From positions 1 to 39,877 of the forward strand of contig QCPK01000011.1 of assembly GCA_003212555.1 (NCBI GenBank): a stretch of DNA of 39,877 bases, in the 5' to 3' direction. Of this stretch, positions 19,507 to 28,972 are shown one piece after another; positions within the stretch are counted from its first letter, which is position 1; every line of letters begins with the position of its first letter. The notes under the pieces are model-generated. The model was not told the DNA's origin. It saw nothing but the letters and a program-made list of their open reading frames with translations, and searched no databases. Origin of the DNA: Prochlorococcus sp. AG-436-K22. Its GTDB lineage: Bacteria > Cyanobacteriota > Cyanobacteriia > PCC-6307 > Cyanobiaceae. A program made the translations under genes and the position numbers.

Positions 19507-20377
19507 TATTAAAAAAATTTGTTGCTTTTTTCCAAAGAAATTTTAGTTTTTGAATCGATATACTCATTAAATCTTCTCCATTGATATTTTCTTCTAAATA
19601 GCTAAGATTGTTTAGAAATCTTTTGTTTGACTTCCTTAGAGCTTCCTCTGGATTTAAAGAGCTCAAGACACTAATAGAACTTATTAGAAATAACAAATCC
19701 CCTACTATCTTTTCTTTATCTTTTTTATTTTTCTTCTTGAAATCATCTGTCATCAAAGTAATAAAGCTTTTAATTTCTGACCATGGCTCTTCTATTGATT
19801 CTAAATTAGGGAAATTACTTAGCATTTTCTTTGAAATATAGATAGCACCACTTAGAGGTGATTTAGAGCGAACTTTATTTTTTAATATTTTGGAAAAAGT
19901 CATATCTTCGTGCTCGGCTGCTTGTTCTAATTTTTTAAGTTCCTCCCATTTTGATGCAATATCCTCAACACTATTTAGTTGTGTTTTTTGAAATACATGA
20001 GGATGCCTTCTAACCATTTTTGCTGTTACTCCTTTAGCTATATCATTGAAACCAAAGCGATTTTCTTCATTCGCAATTTGTGCATGAAAGATAACCTGAA
20101 GCAATAGATCACCAAGCTCATCGCATAGATTCTCATCCGTCCCATAATAGATTGCATCTGCAACTTCATGAGCTTCCTCTATTGCATAGGGAATTAATGA
20201 TTCATGGCTTTGTTTAATGTCCCATGGACATCCATTTATTGGTTCACGCAGTCTCGAGACAACATTTATGAGTTCATTTATAGCCTTTTGTGATTGTGAA
20301 GTAGTGTCTATTGAATCCATGCCTTGTGTTTGAAAAGAATTTTTTAAGTAATTTTGGCTTATCCTCTTGGGACTCAT
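19493..20377 (-). CDS. mazG: Nucleoside triphosphate pyrophosphohydrolase MazG
   Basis: MazG hydrolyses (d)NTPs to monophosphates, and is linked to housecleaning and ppGpp levels. The 294-aa protein has the two-domain MazG layout. The first domain has the EExxE...ExxD metal motif: IEEAHEVADAI and LCDELGDLLLQVIFHAQIA (about 65-105), preceded by CPWDIKQSHESL. RRHPHVF is also typical. The second domain is degraded compared with the canonical GDLLF...NPEEALRKSNKRF pattern but recognisable. The interdomain segment is lysine-rich. It begins the speE-speB run and diverges from the tRNA-Val gene. Confidence 0.92.
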   Translation of the reverse strand: MSPKRISQNYLKNSFQTQGMDSIDTTSQSQKAINELINVVSRLREPINGCPWDIKQSHESLIPYAIEEAHEVADAIYYGTDENLCDELGDLLLQVIFHAQIANEENRFGFNDIAKGVTAKMVRRHPHVFQKTQLNSVEDIASKWEELKKLEQAAEHEDMTFSKILKNKVRSKSPLSGAIYISKKMLSNFPNLESIEEPWSEIKSFITLMTDDFKKKNKKDKEKIVGDLLFLISSISVLSSLNPEEALRKSNKRFLNNLSYLEENINGEDLMSISIQKLKFLWKKATNFFNNENS

Positions 20378-20571
20378 TGCTTCAGAATTGAAGCAGAATT
20401 TTAAGAATACATATTGTTTGATTCTATTTAATAGTAATTCAAATAAGTAGGTATTCAGAATTGAAACATCTTGATTTATGAATTTTCTTCTGAAGATTAT
20501 TATACTTTTTGATATTAAGAATTTTTTATTTTAAGGACCTTTAATCTAGGAATTTTTACTCTTAGCCTCCC

Positions 20572-20600
20572 TTGACCAAGATGATATGTATTTTTATGCT
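20572..20600 (+). promoter_or_regulatory. Probable promoter of the tRNA-Val gene
   Basis: TTGACC (20572-20577) and TATGCT (20595-20600) are separated by 17 bp, a good sigma-70 arrangement. It lies about 58 bp upstream of the mature tRNA 5' end. The rest of the 280-bp gap between mazG and the tRNA is AT-rich with no gene visible. Confidence 0.5.
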
Positions 20601-20657
20601 ATTAATTTTGATGCTGGGGTATCCCTAGGTTGCCTCGATAAGGCAGAATTGCTGAAC

Positions 20658-20729
<72 letters not shown>

Positions 20730-20754
20730 TTTTTGGGAAATATTTTTTTAATTT

Positions 20755-21102
20755 ATGAGGAAGGCTCTTAGCTTGACTATTACTAAATCTGCAGCAGCAG
20801 AACTTTTACGTCAATCTGCTTTTGGTGGTAGTCCTGGAGAAATGCATATTGATTTATTACCCGATAGCCTTGATGAGGGCTGGCTATATATTCGATTAAG
20901 AGTCGGCCAACAAATGGGTGTTCCTATTGCAAGAACTGATGGAATAACCCTATTTGCCCCTTCCGATCAACTTAATTTATTGCAAGGTTTAAAACTGGAT
21001 TATTTTTGTGATTTGAGTGGCGGAGGTTTTGTGATAAGTGCTCCAGAAGGTGCACAATCAAGCGGGTGTGGTACAGGCTTTAACATGAACCCAAGAGATT
21101 GA
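20755..21102 (+). CDS. HesB/IscA-like protein with reduced cysteine set
   Basis: The 115-aa protein resembles the A-type Fe-S carrier family (IscA/SufA/HesB) in length and in its second half: DGITLFAPSDQLNLLQGLKLDYFCDLSGGGFVIS, then a C-terminal SSGCGTGF in place of the usual xCGCGxSF. Canonical members use three cysteines, one in a GGCSG-type motif and two in CGCG. Here the first is absent and the CGCG is SGCG, leaving one canonical cysteine plus one in YFCDL. It may therefore bind clusters differently or act without one. It starts 25 bp after tRNA-Val and converges on a small acidic gene. Confidence 0.78.
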   Translation: MRKALSLTITKSAAAELLRQSAFGGSPGEMHIDLLPDSLDEGWLYIRLRVGQQMGVPIARTDGITLFAPSDQLNLLQGLKLDYFCDLSGGGFVISAPEGAQSSGCGTGFNMNPRD

Positions 21103-21155
21103 ACTTTAAAGTAATAGAATATGATTTGAACATCTTAAAAAGTTTAGTCCTATGG

Positions 21156-21208
21156 CCTAATTACATATTAGATATAATCAAAATCTAATATATTATAGAT
21201 TATTTAGG
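21156..21208. terminator. AT-rich nested inverted repeat between convergent genes
   Basis: ATATTAGAT (21165-21173) and ATCTAATAT (21183-21191) form a perfect 9-bp stem with a 9-nt loop. It is enclosed by CCTAA (21156-21160) and TTAGG (21204-21208). Its place between two convergent genes suggests a bidirectional transcription end. The stem is nearly all A-T, so it would be weak. Confidence 0.4.
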
Positions 21209-21250
21209 TCTATATATATTCTCAGTTGCTTATTTTTAGTGAGTAGAAAT

Positions 21251-21502
21251 TTATTCTTCAGGAAATAGCAATGATGCCAGCTCTTCAGCGTCCACGTCAT
21301 AAACCCTTGCTAGACTTGTTTCTATAGCATTAGTAACGTCACCAGATAGGAATCTCATTGCATTAATTGCATCATCAACAATCTCCTCAGTAAGGAGATT
21401 GTCTTCAGTTGTTAGTTTTTCATCATTGATTACAGCCATCACCCAGCTTTGATAGGCGTAAATTAAATCAGAAAATTCAAGTTCTGGGTTGTTTAGGTCC
21501 AT
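21251..21502 (-). CDS. Small acidic protein of unknown function
   Basis: This 83-aa protein is strongly acidic and helical, with several Glu/Asp runs and no cysteine, signal peptide or membrane segment. Helices are likely throughout (e.g. FSDLIYAYQSWVMAVINDE, IVDDAINAMRFLSGDV, DAEELASLLFPEE). I do not recognise a family and cannot propose a function. The ATG at 21502 is 45 bp from the divergent 161-codon gene. It is probably real, because its composition is protein-like and its neighbours leave it a clean slot. Confidence 0.6.
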   Translation of the reverse strand: MDLNNPELEFSDLIYAYQSWVMAVINDEKLTTEDNLLTEEIVDDAINAMRFLSGDVTNAIETSLARVYDVDAEELASLLFPEE

Positions 21503-21547
21503 GGTGATTATTATTAATGCTATTTAAAAGTAGTTAAATCTAATTTA

Positions 21548-22033
21548 ATGAGAAAAGAACCTGATGTTATGAAAAAAACAAATCATTTGGACATTCAGGC
21601 AAAATTATTTGACTTTGCTTTATCTGAGTTAGTTAGGGGCCAAAGAAATAGTTTTGCACCAATTTGGACCATAGACAGTTGGGCAAAGTTTTTAATATGG
21701 CTTTCTTTAAATTGCGGTTTATCAGGTGAAAGAGATAGTTTAGAGAACTTTGCTGATGCTTTAGGCAGACCTTTAACAATTAGGATGAGAAAGATTTTTT
21801 TTGAGAGGACCATGGAAGATCTTGGGTTGCATCTAATTGCAGACCCTGCCGAATCAAATGTTTTGATTATGCCTGTTCAAGGCGATGGGGAAGATGTATT
21901 GACTGCTATAGCGTGTAGAGAAGCTTTATTAACTGCAGGTTTGCTAGAAAGAGTTAGTGAAGATTCTCAAACCTGGACGTTGCATGACCAATTAATTTCA
22001 ATTCCTTGGAATTCTTCAGAAAGTAGCTGCTGA
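21548..22033 (+). CDS. Conserved-type protein of unknown function upstream of valS
   Basis: The 161-aa protein has no motif that I recognise. It is a mixed alpha/beta soluble protein with FDFALSELVRGQRNSFAPIWTIDSWAKFLIWL, LGRPLTIRMRKIFFERTMEDL and LIMPVQGDGEDVLTAIACREALLTAGLLERV. There are no membrane segments. Starts at 21548 or 21569 (MKKTNHL) are both possible, with no clear Shine-Dalgarno for either. It lies 63 bp upstream of valS on the same strand and may be cotranscribed with it. Confidence 0.65.
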   Translation: MRKEPDVMKKTNHLDIQAKLFDFALSELVRGQRNSFAPIWTIDSWAKFLIWLSLNCGLSGERDSLENFADALGRPLTIRMRKIFFERTMEDLGLHLIADPAESNVLIMPVQGDGEDVLTAIACREALLTAGLLERVSEDSQTWTLHDQLISIPWNSSESSC

Positions 22034-22096
22034 TTTGTCCAAAAACGTAGAAATTATTAGTGTTTCCTTGTAGGGTTTAAATTAATTTTTCTTTTT

Positions 22097-24898
22097 GTGG
22101 AAGAGTCGCCCGCTAGAAAAAATTTAGGAAATGCAGTGGATGGATTTCCAAAGATATACGACCCTATAGGTACTGAGAGTTGCTGGCAACTGAGATGGGA
22201 TGTATCTAAAGCTTTTCATCCAGATCCGAATGACAAAGGGGAGTCATTTTCTATTGTTATTCCTCCTCCTAATGTCACTGGAAGTTTGCACATGGGGCAT
22301 GCTTTTAACGCAGCTTTAATAGATGCGATTGTTAGATTTCAACGTTTAAAAGGTAAGAATGTTCTCTGTTTGCCAGGAACTGATCATGCTTCAATTGCCG
22401 TTCAAACAATATTGGAGAAGCAATTTAAAGAAGAAGGTATTACTCGTGAGCAATTAGGACGCGAAAAGTTTTTAGAGAGAGCCTGGGCATGGAAGTCGGA
22501 AAGTGGAGGTCGTATCGTTCAACAATTAAGGCGATTAGGCTATTCGGTTGATTGGGAACGAGAAAGATTCACAATGGATGAAAGATTAAGCAGAGCGGTT
22601 TCTGAGGCTTTTTTACGTTTGCATGAAACAGGCTTGATATATAGAGGCGAATATCTTGTGAATTGGTGCCCAGCTTCTGGTTCGGCTGTAAGTGATCTAG
22701 AAGTAGAAATGAAAGAAGTGGATGGAAATCTTTGGTACTTTAAATATCCACTTACTCATGGTCCATCTAAAACAGGAATTGCATATCTTGAAGTCGCGAC
22801 TACTCGCCCTGAAACGATGATGGGGGATGTTGCGGTTGCAGTTAATCCTTTGGATGCAAGGTATAAAGAACTGATTGGTCAAACATTGACTCTGCCATTT
22901 ATAGGACGTCAAATTCCTGTGATTGCAGATGAGCATGTAGACAAGGAATTTGGCACAGGCTGTGTGAAGGTCACACCTGCTCACGATCCCAATGATTTTG
23001 CTATTGGTCAGAGACATAATCTGCCTCAAATCACAGTGATGAACAAAGATGGGAGCATGAACTCTGAGGCTGGGCAATTTCAGGGACTTGATCGTTTTGA
23101 TGCGCGCAAAGCAGTAGTGGCTGCGCTTGATGAAGAAGGCTTGCTTGTCAAAGTTGAGCCTTATCGTCATAGTGTTCCTTTTTCTGATAGAGGGAAGGTT
23201 CCAGTTGAGCCTTTACTTTCAACGCAGTGGTTCGTGCGTATGGAATCTATGGCAGAGCATTGTAAATTTCATTTAACTCAAGGAAAGCCACGCTTTTATC
23301 CCGATCGATGGGAAAAAGTTTACAAAGATTGGCTGACAGGGATTCGAGATTGGTGTATTAGTAGACAACTTTGGTGGGGACATCGTATTCCGGCATGGTT
23401 TGTTGTTAGTGAAACTGACAACCTAGTAACGAAGGAAACTCCATATATTGTTGCTCATTCCGAAAAGGAGGCGTTATTAGAAGCACAACAAAAATATGGT
23501 AGTCATGTTGAATTACAACAGGATGAAGATGTTCTTGATACTTGGTTTTCGAGTGGCTTATGGCCGTTTTCTACTTTAGGATGGCCTAATGAGCAAGAGA
23601 ATGATTTTTCTCGTTGGTACCCTACAAGTACTTTGGTGACAGGTTTTGACATTATCTTCTTCTGGGTAGCCAGAATGACAATGATGGCAGGAGCTTTTAC
23701 CAAAAGAATGCCTTTTGCGGATGTTTATATTCATGGTTTGGTTAGAGATGAACAAAACAGAAAAATGAGTAAAAGCTTAGGAAATGGGATTGACCCTCTG
23801 TTGCTGATTGATCGTTATGGAACAGATGCTCTTCGCTTTGCGTTAGTGAAGGAAGTTGTTGGAGCGGGCCAAGATATACGACTTGATTATGATCGTTCTA
23901 CCGACACTTCTTTGACTGTTGAAGCAGCGAGAAATTTTGCTAATAAGCTTTGGAACGCTACTAGATTTGCTTTACTTAATTTGGGTACTACTACTGTCGA
24001 GGAGATGTTTGATGAGATAGATTACTCTACTTTAGAGTTGGCAGATCAGTGGATCTTATCTAGGCTCTCCAAGGTCAATCTGGAGACGTCAAAAAGATAT
24101 CAAAATTATGCGCTTGGAGAGGCTGCGAAAGGTTTGTATGAATTTGCATGGAATGATTTTTGCGATTGGTATGTTGAACTTATTAAAAGGCGTCTTAACG
24201 TAGGAGATTGCCCTAGTGAAGAGGCTTTATTGGATCGTAAGAACTCTCAATTAGTAATGTTTAAAGTTTTAAGGGACTTATTAGTTATGTTGCATCCTTT
24301 AATGCCTCATTTGACTGAGGAGTTGTGGCATGCAATTACAGGGTTTCACGAGACCAAGTTTCTTGCCTTGGATTCCTGGCCAAAACCAAATAAAGAATGG
24401 TGTAATCAAGCCTTAGAATTATCGTTTTCGGAATTATTTGATTCAATTCGATTAGTTCGGAATCTAAGGGCTGAAGCAGGTTTAAAGCCATCTCAGAAAG
24501 CTCCTGTTCGTTTTATCACTAAAAACACTAATTTGTTAGAACTTTTGAATAAAGCAATACCAGATATTCAATCACTTACACGTTCAAATGCAGTTGAAGT
24601 TGTTCATCCTAGAGAAATTTTAGGACAATCAAATTCAAAATCTTTAGCTGGAGTTTCTGGTCAGTTAGAGGTTCTTTTGCCTATTGAAGACTTGGTTGAT
24701 TTACATGCTCTAAGAAGTCGATTGCAGAAAGATTTATCTAAAGCAGAGAAGGAGATTGCGATTCTTTCAAGCCGTTTATCGAAGTCTAGCTTTATTCAAA
24801 AAGCACCTGAAAGAGTTATTGCTGAATGTAGGCAGAAATTAGCCGATGCAGAGGCTCAAGTTGACCTAGTACAGCAGAGACTTTTAGGTTTAGAATAA
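22097..24898 (+). CDS. valS: Valine-tRNA ligase
   Basis: ValRS charges tRNA-Val, whose gene lies 1.4 kb upstream. The 933-aa protein is normal in length. The class I HIGH-type motif HMGH (65-68) follows PPPNVTGSL, and KMSKS is at 556-560. The editing domain has [18 protein letters not shown] and the DHASIAVQ motif. [18 protein letters not shown] is present in the catalytic core. The C-terminal 70 residues form the tRNA-binding coiled coil ([23 protein letters not shown]). The start is GTG at 22097; no ATG lies nearby in frame. Confidence 0.97.
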   Translation: MEESPARKNLGNAVDGFPKIYDPIGTESCWQLRWDVSKAFHPDPNDKGESFSIVIPPPNVTGSLHMGHAFNAALIDAIVRFQRLKGKNVLCLPGTDHASIAVQTILEKQFKEEGITREQLGREKFLERAWAWKSESGGRIVQQLRRLGYSVDWERERFTMDERLSRAVSEAFLRLHETGLIYRGEYLVNWCPASGSAVSDLEVEMKEVDGNLWYFKYPLTHGPSKTGIAYLEVATTRPETMMGDVAVAVNPLDARYKELIGQTLTLPFIGRQIPVIADEHVDKEFGTGCVKVTPAHDPNDFAIGQRHNLPQITVMNKDGSMNSEAGQFQGLDRFDARKAVVAALDEEGLLVKVEPYRHSVPFSDRGKVPVEPLLSTQWFVRMESMAEHCKFHLTQGKPRFYPDRWEKVYKDWLTGIRDWCISRQLWWGHRIPAWFVVSETDNLVTKETPYIVAHSEKEALLEAQQKYGSHVELQQDEDVLDTWFSSGLWPFSTLGWPNEQENDFSRWYPTSTLVTGFDIIFFWVARMTMMAGAFTKRMPFADVYIHGLVRDEQNRKMSKSLGNGIDPLLLIDRYGTDALRFALVKEVVGAGQDIRLDYDRSTDTSLTVEAARNFANKLWNATRFALLNLGTTTVEEMFDEIDYSTLELADQWILSRLSKVNLETSKRYQNYALGEAAKGLYEFAWNDFCDWYVELIKRRLNVGDCPSEEALLDRKNSQLVMFKVLRDLLVMLHPLMPHLTEELWHAITGFHETKFLALDSWPKPNKEWCNQALELSFSELFDSIRLVRNLRAEAGLKPSQKAPVRFITKNTNLLELLNKAIPDIQSLTRSNAVEVVHPREILGQSNSKSLAGVSGQLEVLLPIEDLVDLHALRSRLQKDLSKAEKEIAILSSRLSKSSFIQKAPERVIAECRQKLADAEAQVDLVQQRLLGLE

Positions 24899-24902
24899 AT
24901 TA

Positions 24903-25526
24903 ATGGCCATCAAATTTAGCTTTTTACAAAACTTGCTTGAAAATCAACTTGATTTCTTTAGTCCCCCTTTAGGTGTTATTGCTTTTATTCTGCTATATAT
25001 TTTTTGGGTTAATCTTTTTCTACCAGGGTCTTGGCTATCAATGTTGGGCGGCTTACTCTATGGTTCTTTTTTAGGCTCATTATATGTTTTCTTAGGAGCT
25101 AGTTTAGGAGCAACTTTAACTTTTTACTTGGGAAGGACTTTCTTAAGGCGTTGGTTTCAAAAACGTTTATCTTCATACCCAAAATTAGAATTAGTCGAGA
25201 GATCTATATCTAATCAAGGTTTGAGATTCGTTGCTTTAACTCGTCTTTCCCCTATATTTCCTTTTGGAATTCTTAATATTGCTTATTCCTTTAGTAATGT
25301 AAAGGCTCGTGATTTTTTGATTGGATTATTTGCTATATTGCCGGGCACATTTTTATATTGCTCTTTAGGATCTTTGGCGAGTAGCATTTATAAATTTGAT
25401 GAGATTATGACAGGTGGGGATCAATTTTACTCCTTTTGCTTGACTTGCATAGGATTTTTCGCGACTCTAATTTTAGTCCTAATGATCTCTCGTATTGCTC
25501 GACAATCTTTGCAATATAACAAGTAA
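24903..25526 (+). CDS. TVP38/TMEM64 (SNARE-associated/DedA-like) membrane protein
   Basis: The 207-aa hydrophobic protein has about five to six membrane segments. It carries the family core GSWLSMLGGLLYGSFLGSLYVFLGASLGATLTFYLGRTFLRRWF (about 40-85), and RFVALTRLSPIFPFGILNIAYS, the conserved R-P-P/F-like half-helix motif of this superfamily. Related proteins (TVP38, VTT, DedA) affect lipid movement and membrane homeostasis, but the bacterial role is largely unknown. The start is 4 bp after the valS stop, so it is likely cotranscribed. It converges on ligA across 154 bp. Confidence 0.88.
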   Translation: MAIKFSFLQNLLENQLDFFSPPLGVIAFILLYIFWVNLFLPGSWLSMLGGLLYGSFLGSLYVFLGASLGATLTFYLGRTFLRRWFQKRLSSYPKLELVERSISNQGLRFVALTRLSPIFPFGILNIAYSFSNVKARDFLIGLFAILPGTFLYCSLGSLASSIYKFDEIMTGGDQFYSFCLTCIGFFATLILVLMISRIARQSLQYNK

Positions 25527-25680
25527 TTCTTAGTCAGTTTCCTTTAAAGGTAAATCCCTAATTGCTGCTATTAGTATAAACCAAGTTAATCTAATTTTTG
25601 ATAAAAAAGAGTGCTTTGATGCAAGTTCTTGATACTTTGCTCGTCCACAGGGTGTTTTAATTAAAGAGTTGATTATAGTA

Positions 25681-27759
25681 TTAGGCATCGTTTTCTTCAG
25701 ATAGAATTTTGATTAGATCCTTTTCAGTTATAATCTTAACTCCTAATTGCTTGGCTTTGTCATATTTAGAACCAGGCTTTTCTCCCATAACTAGAAATGT
25801 TGTTTTTGAGCTAATTGAAGAACTAATTGTACCACCTGCATGTTCAATCATCTCTTCTAATTCTTTTCGAGAAAATGAGGACATAGTACCAGTAATGACA
25901 AGCTTTTGATTCTGAAGCTTTTTCTTCTTACTATATAAACCCTTGACTGGATCAGATAGCCTGTTTTCGGTATTTGCAAGAGAAAGGCCCAACATCTGCA
26001 ATTGTTGTATTAGGTTCTGATTACTTTGAGTTGCAAACCATTTTTTCAATGATTCGACAATCTCATCTCCTATACCAAATATTGTAGAAATTTTTTTAGG
26101 ATTTTCGGTCACAGTAATGCTTAGTTCTAATGCACTAGAAAAAGTGTTTGCTAGAGTTTTTGCATTCGCTGATCCTATGTGCAAAATACCAAGCCCATAG
26201 AGTTGTTTATGCCATGGCTGTTTTTTTGATTCTTCTATAGCATTACAAATTTTCTCGGCTGATTTTTCACCCATTCTGTCTAGTTTACTTATTTGCTTTT
26301 TATCCAGTTCATAAATCTGAGCAATAGAGCAAACAAGTTTTTTTGCGACTAATTGATCGATAAGTTTAGAGCCCAAGCCATCTATATCCATTGCATTTTT
26401 GCTAACCCAATGTCGCAAGCTTCCACGAAGAATAGCTGGACAAGCAGTATTGGTACATTTTGTTATTGCTTCATCGACTTCCTTTATAAGTTTCGAACTA
26501 CACTCGGGACAAGATGTAGGCAAAGATAATTTGTCAGCTTTGCTTTGCCGGAGTTCAGGGATAATGCGAACAACTTCAGGAATAATTTCTCCAGCTTTAC
26601 GTATGATAATTGTGTCTCCTTGGTGAATTCCTAGTTCTGCAAGCCTTTTACTGTTATGTAATGTTGCTCTTGATACAACAGTACCTGCAAGGGTAATTGG
26701 CTTGAATTCTGCAACAGGTGTTATGGCACCAGTCCTTCCTATTTGGAATGTCAGCTTTGTTAGTTGAGTCGGTGCTTCTTCTGCTGGATATTTTAGAGCA
26801 ATTGCCCATTTCGGGGCTTTTTGGGTTATCCCTAGAGTTTCTTGTAGTCCAAAATTTTCTATTTTTATAACTACTCCATCAGTTGCATAGGGCAGAGAAT
26901 GACGACCTGACTCCCAAGTAATGCAGAAGTCTTGTACTTCCTTCAAAGTCTCGGCGAACTTTATATTTGGATTGACTTTGAAACCTGCTGCTTTGAGCCA
27001 ATCTAGTGCTTCAATTTGACCTGTTGGCAATTGTGGATCACTTTCACTTGGCTCCCAATCGATAGGCAAGTGAAGCGTATATGCAAAGTAATCTAGACGT
27101 CTTGATGCGACTACGCGAGGATCTAATTGTCGAAGGGTACCTGAGCAAGCATTCCTAGGATTAGCGAAAAGTTGTTGTTCATTTTGTTTACGCTCGTTAT
27201 TGATTTTTTCAAAAACTTTATTTGGCATATATGCTTCTCCTCTAACTTCGAGCCATGTAGGGGGATTCCTAAGCTGCAGTGATAATGGTATTGAGGGGAT
27301 TGTTTTTACATTTGCAGTTATCTCTTCTCCTTGAGTACCATCTCCACGCGTTGTGGCCTTGGTAAGTATTCCATTGGAATAGCTAAGAGCTAGTGCATTT
27401 CCATCTATTTTAAGTTCGCAAACCATCTTGATGTTTTGATCAATAGGTTTCTGTATCTTTGAGTACCAAGCTTGCAGTTCATGAAAGTTAAAGGCATTCT
27501 CAAGGCTTTGTAAAGGGATTCTATGTTTAACACTTTTAAAGCCTTTTGCAGGCTTGCCTCCTAATCTTTGAGATGGACTATCGAGGGTAATTAATGAAGG
27601 ATCTTGAGCTTCAATCTCAAGCAATTCCCTATAAAGATGGTCATAAACTGCATCTTTTATGAAGGGTGAATCTAGTGTGTAATAGGCATGATTAGCCTTG
27701 TTTAGGAGATCTCTCAGCTCTGAAGCACGTTTTGAATGATTTAAAGATGGTTTTGGCAC
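25681..27759 (-). CDS. ligA: NAD-dependent DNA ligase
   Basis: LigA seals nicks using NAD+. The 692-aa length is normal. The adenylation domain has the catalytic lysine in CELKIDG (Lys117), preceded by domain Ia ([21 protein letters not shown]). The four-cysteine zinc finger is in [19 protein letters not shown]...CP, followed by helix-hairpin-helix repeats. A BRCT domain forms the last 80 residues ([29 protein letters not shown]). The start is GTG at 27759; no in-frame ATG lies just upstream. The gene runs 21 bp after the membrane-anchored unknown. Confidence 0.97.
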   Translation of the reverse strand: MPKPSLNHSKRASELRDLLNKANHAYYTLDSPFIKDAVYDHLYRELLEIEAQDPSLITLDSPSQRLGGKPAKGFKSVKHRIPLQSLENAFNFHELQAWYSKIQKPIDQNIKMVCELKIDGNALALSYSNGILTKATTRGDGTQGEEITANVKTIPSIPLSLQLRNPPTWLEVRGEAYMPNKVFEKINNERKQNEQQLFANPRNACSGTLRQLDPRVVASRRLDYFAYTLHLPIDWEPSESDPQLPTGQIEALDWLKAAGFKVNPNIKFAETLKEVQDFCITWESGRHSLPYATDGVVIKIENFGLQETLGITQKAPKWAIALKYPAEEAPTQLTKLTFQIGRTGAITPVAEFKPITLAGTVVSRATLHNSKRLAELGIHQGDTIIIRKAGEIIPEVVRIIPELRQSKADKLSLPTSCPECSSKLIKEVDEAITKCTNTACPAILRGSLRHWVSKNAMDIDGLGSKLIDQLVAKKLVCSIAQIYELDKKQISKLDRMGEKSAEKICNAIEESKKQPWHKQLYGLGILHIGSANAKTLANTFSSALELSITVTENPKKISTIFGIGDEIVESLKKWFATQSNQNLIQQLQMLGLSLANTENRLSDPVKGLYSKKKKLQNQKLVITGTMSSFSRKELEEMIEHAGGTISSSISSKTTFLVMGEKPGSKYDKAKQLGVKIITEKDLIKILSEENDA

Positions 27760-27780
27760 TGATGAATAAGAGCTTCTTGC

Positions 27781-28203
27781 TTATTGACTGGCTTTTGCAA
27801 TTCGATTGATTCTCCATTCTTTCTCAATTTTTGCAAAGGTAAACTCCAAAGGTAATTCAGCTGTTTTGTCTTCTGACTTGAGATTTAATGTAAGCATGAT
27901 TTGATCACCTTCAATGCGGGGCCGACCAGATTTCAAATTTCTGTATTTGTTCAGCTGAAGACCCCCTAGGAATTTTAGGAAATCTTGACGATTGACATGT
28001 TGCTTATACGTTTTTGTTGTAAGCCTGTATGCAGCATCGATTCGCCCGGAAGCTATTTGATCGAAGAATTGCTTTACAAGGGGGTTAATGCCTCTTGCTC
28101 CTATGACTATTTTTACTGCATTAAAAGTCCAAAAGAGAAGCAGGGCAGATCCCCCATAAAGAAGAGTTTTGATGCCGATTGCTTTGACTAGAGCCGCATC
28201 CAT
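27781..28203 (-). CDS. Membrane-anchored protein of unknown function (NTF2-like?)
   Basis: This is a 140-aa protein with one N-terminal membrane segment (about residues 10-33). The soluble domain after it has the helix-helix then beta-sheet pattern of NTF2-like/DUF4878-type lipoproteins: FFDQIASGRIDAAYRLTTKTYKQHVNRQDFLKFLGGL, then strands ending in FAKIEKEWRINRIA. No catalytic residues are evident. It lies 21 bp upstream of ligA and is likely cotranscribed. The 5' side faces a divergent SprT-like gene across 126 bp that contains a strong dyad. Confidence 0.62.
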   Translation of the reverse strand: MDAALVKAIGIKTLLYGGSALLLFWTFNAVKIVIGARGINPLVKQFFDQIASGRIDAAYRLTTKTYKQHVNRQDFLKFLGGLQLNKYRNLKSGRPRIEGDQIMLTLNLKSEDKTAELPLEFTFAKIEKEWRINRIAKASQ

Positions 28204-28225
28204 TTTCTAAACGTTGGTAATGAAC

Positions 28226-28244
28226 AAGTTAGTGATACTAACTT
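28226..28244. promoter_or_regulatory. Candidate operator: perfect 8-bp dyad in a divergent promoter region
   Basis: AAGTTAGT-GAT-ACTAACTT is a perfect inverted repeat with a 3-bp centre. It lies between two divergent genes, 23 bp upstream of the minus-strand start and 86 bp upstream of the plus-strand start. It does not match the NtcA (GTA-N8-TAC) or LexA consensus as I know them. It may be a regulator site or a small hairpin. Confidence 0.4.
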
Positions 28245-28329
28245 TAGGAATAAGAGTATTTCACATTAAGTCTCTTTTAGTCAGAATGTTATGGCTTGAG
28301 TCATGACCTTTTCCTTAAGTAATTAATTG

Positions 28330-28878
28330 ATGCCACTTATTCCCCTGTTGCCAATATTTCATCGGTTGAACCGCGAACACTTTGCCAGCACCTTGGTTAA
28401 AGAATCAAAACCGATTGTTTCTGTCAAATGGAGTGATGGACGGTTAACAAACACCGCTGGTTTCTATCGCCATGGCAGAAAGCAAGGTGGCGAAAGAGTG
28501 TGTGAGATTGTTTTGTCCAGTCGAGTTCTAGAAAACCTTCCGCAAAGTGCAGTGGAAAGCACACTTTGTCACGAGATGATCCATGCTTGGATTGATCTTG
28601 TCTTAAAGATTCCAGAAGGTCATGGATCAAATTTCCATGCTCGAATGCAATCAATAAATGCTTCTCAATCGCAGTTCCAAGTGAGCGTCAGGCATCAATT
28701 CCCGCTTCCTCTAAAACCCCCTAAATGGTGGGGAGTCTGCCCTTCGTGCGGCTTAAGACTGCCTTATAAGCGTCTTGTTACAGGCGTGGCTTGTAAGCGC
28801 TGTTGCGATACTTTGCATGGAGGTAAATGGGACTCAAGTTGTGTTTTGATTTATGAACCTGTTTTAAATGAAACTTGA
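28330..28878 (+). CDS. SprT-like zinc metalloprotease-family protein
   Basis: The 183-aa protein has the HExxH zinc motif HEMIH (His81, Glu82, His85) preceded by a helix and followed by HGSNFHARM, as in SprT/SPRTN-like domains. FHRLNREHFASTLV at the N-terminus fits the first helix. The C-terminal zinc ribbon is CPSCG...CKRCC. SprT-like proteins resemble DNA-protein crosslink proteases, but bacterial activity is untested for most. The frame opens with TTG at 28327 then ATG at 28330, which I choose. It is divergent from the membrane-anchored unknown gene. Confidence 0.85.
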   Translation: MPLIPLLPIFHRLNREHFASTLVKESKPIVSVKWSDGRLTNTAGFYRHGRKQGGERVCEIVLSSRVLENLPQSAVESTLCHEMIHAWIDLVLKIPEGHGSNFHARMQSINASQSQFQVSVRHQFPLPLKPPKWWGVCPSCGLRLPYKRLVTGVACKRCCDTLHGGKWDSSCVLIYEPVLNET

Positions 28879-28972
28879 TAATCGCATTTCTCTTAAATCA
28901 TTCTCAAGTTGGAGTTTTTAATCTTTTATCATAATTCAACTTTCCTCTGAGAATTTCGATAAATTTTTCATT

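Noticed and set aside
22697-23170. Open frame of 157 codons on minus, antisense to valS
   Set aside because: It is entirely inside valS, whose motifs run through the region, and has odd composition (many Cys, His and Asn).
25527-25680. Small RNA or strong terminator between TVP38 and ligA genes
   Set aside because: Only a short palindrome (CCTTTAAAGG) and an imperfect GCAAGT/ACTTTGC pairing are visible, too weak to call.
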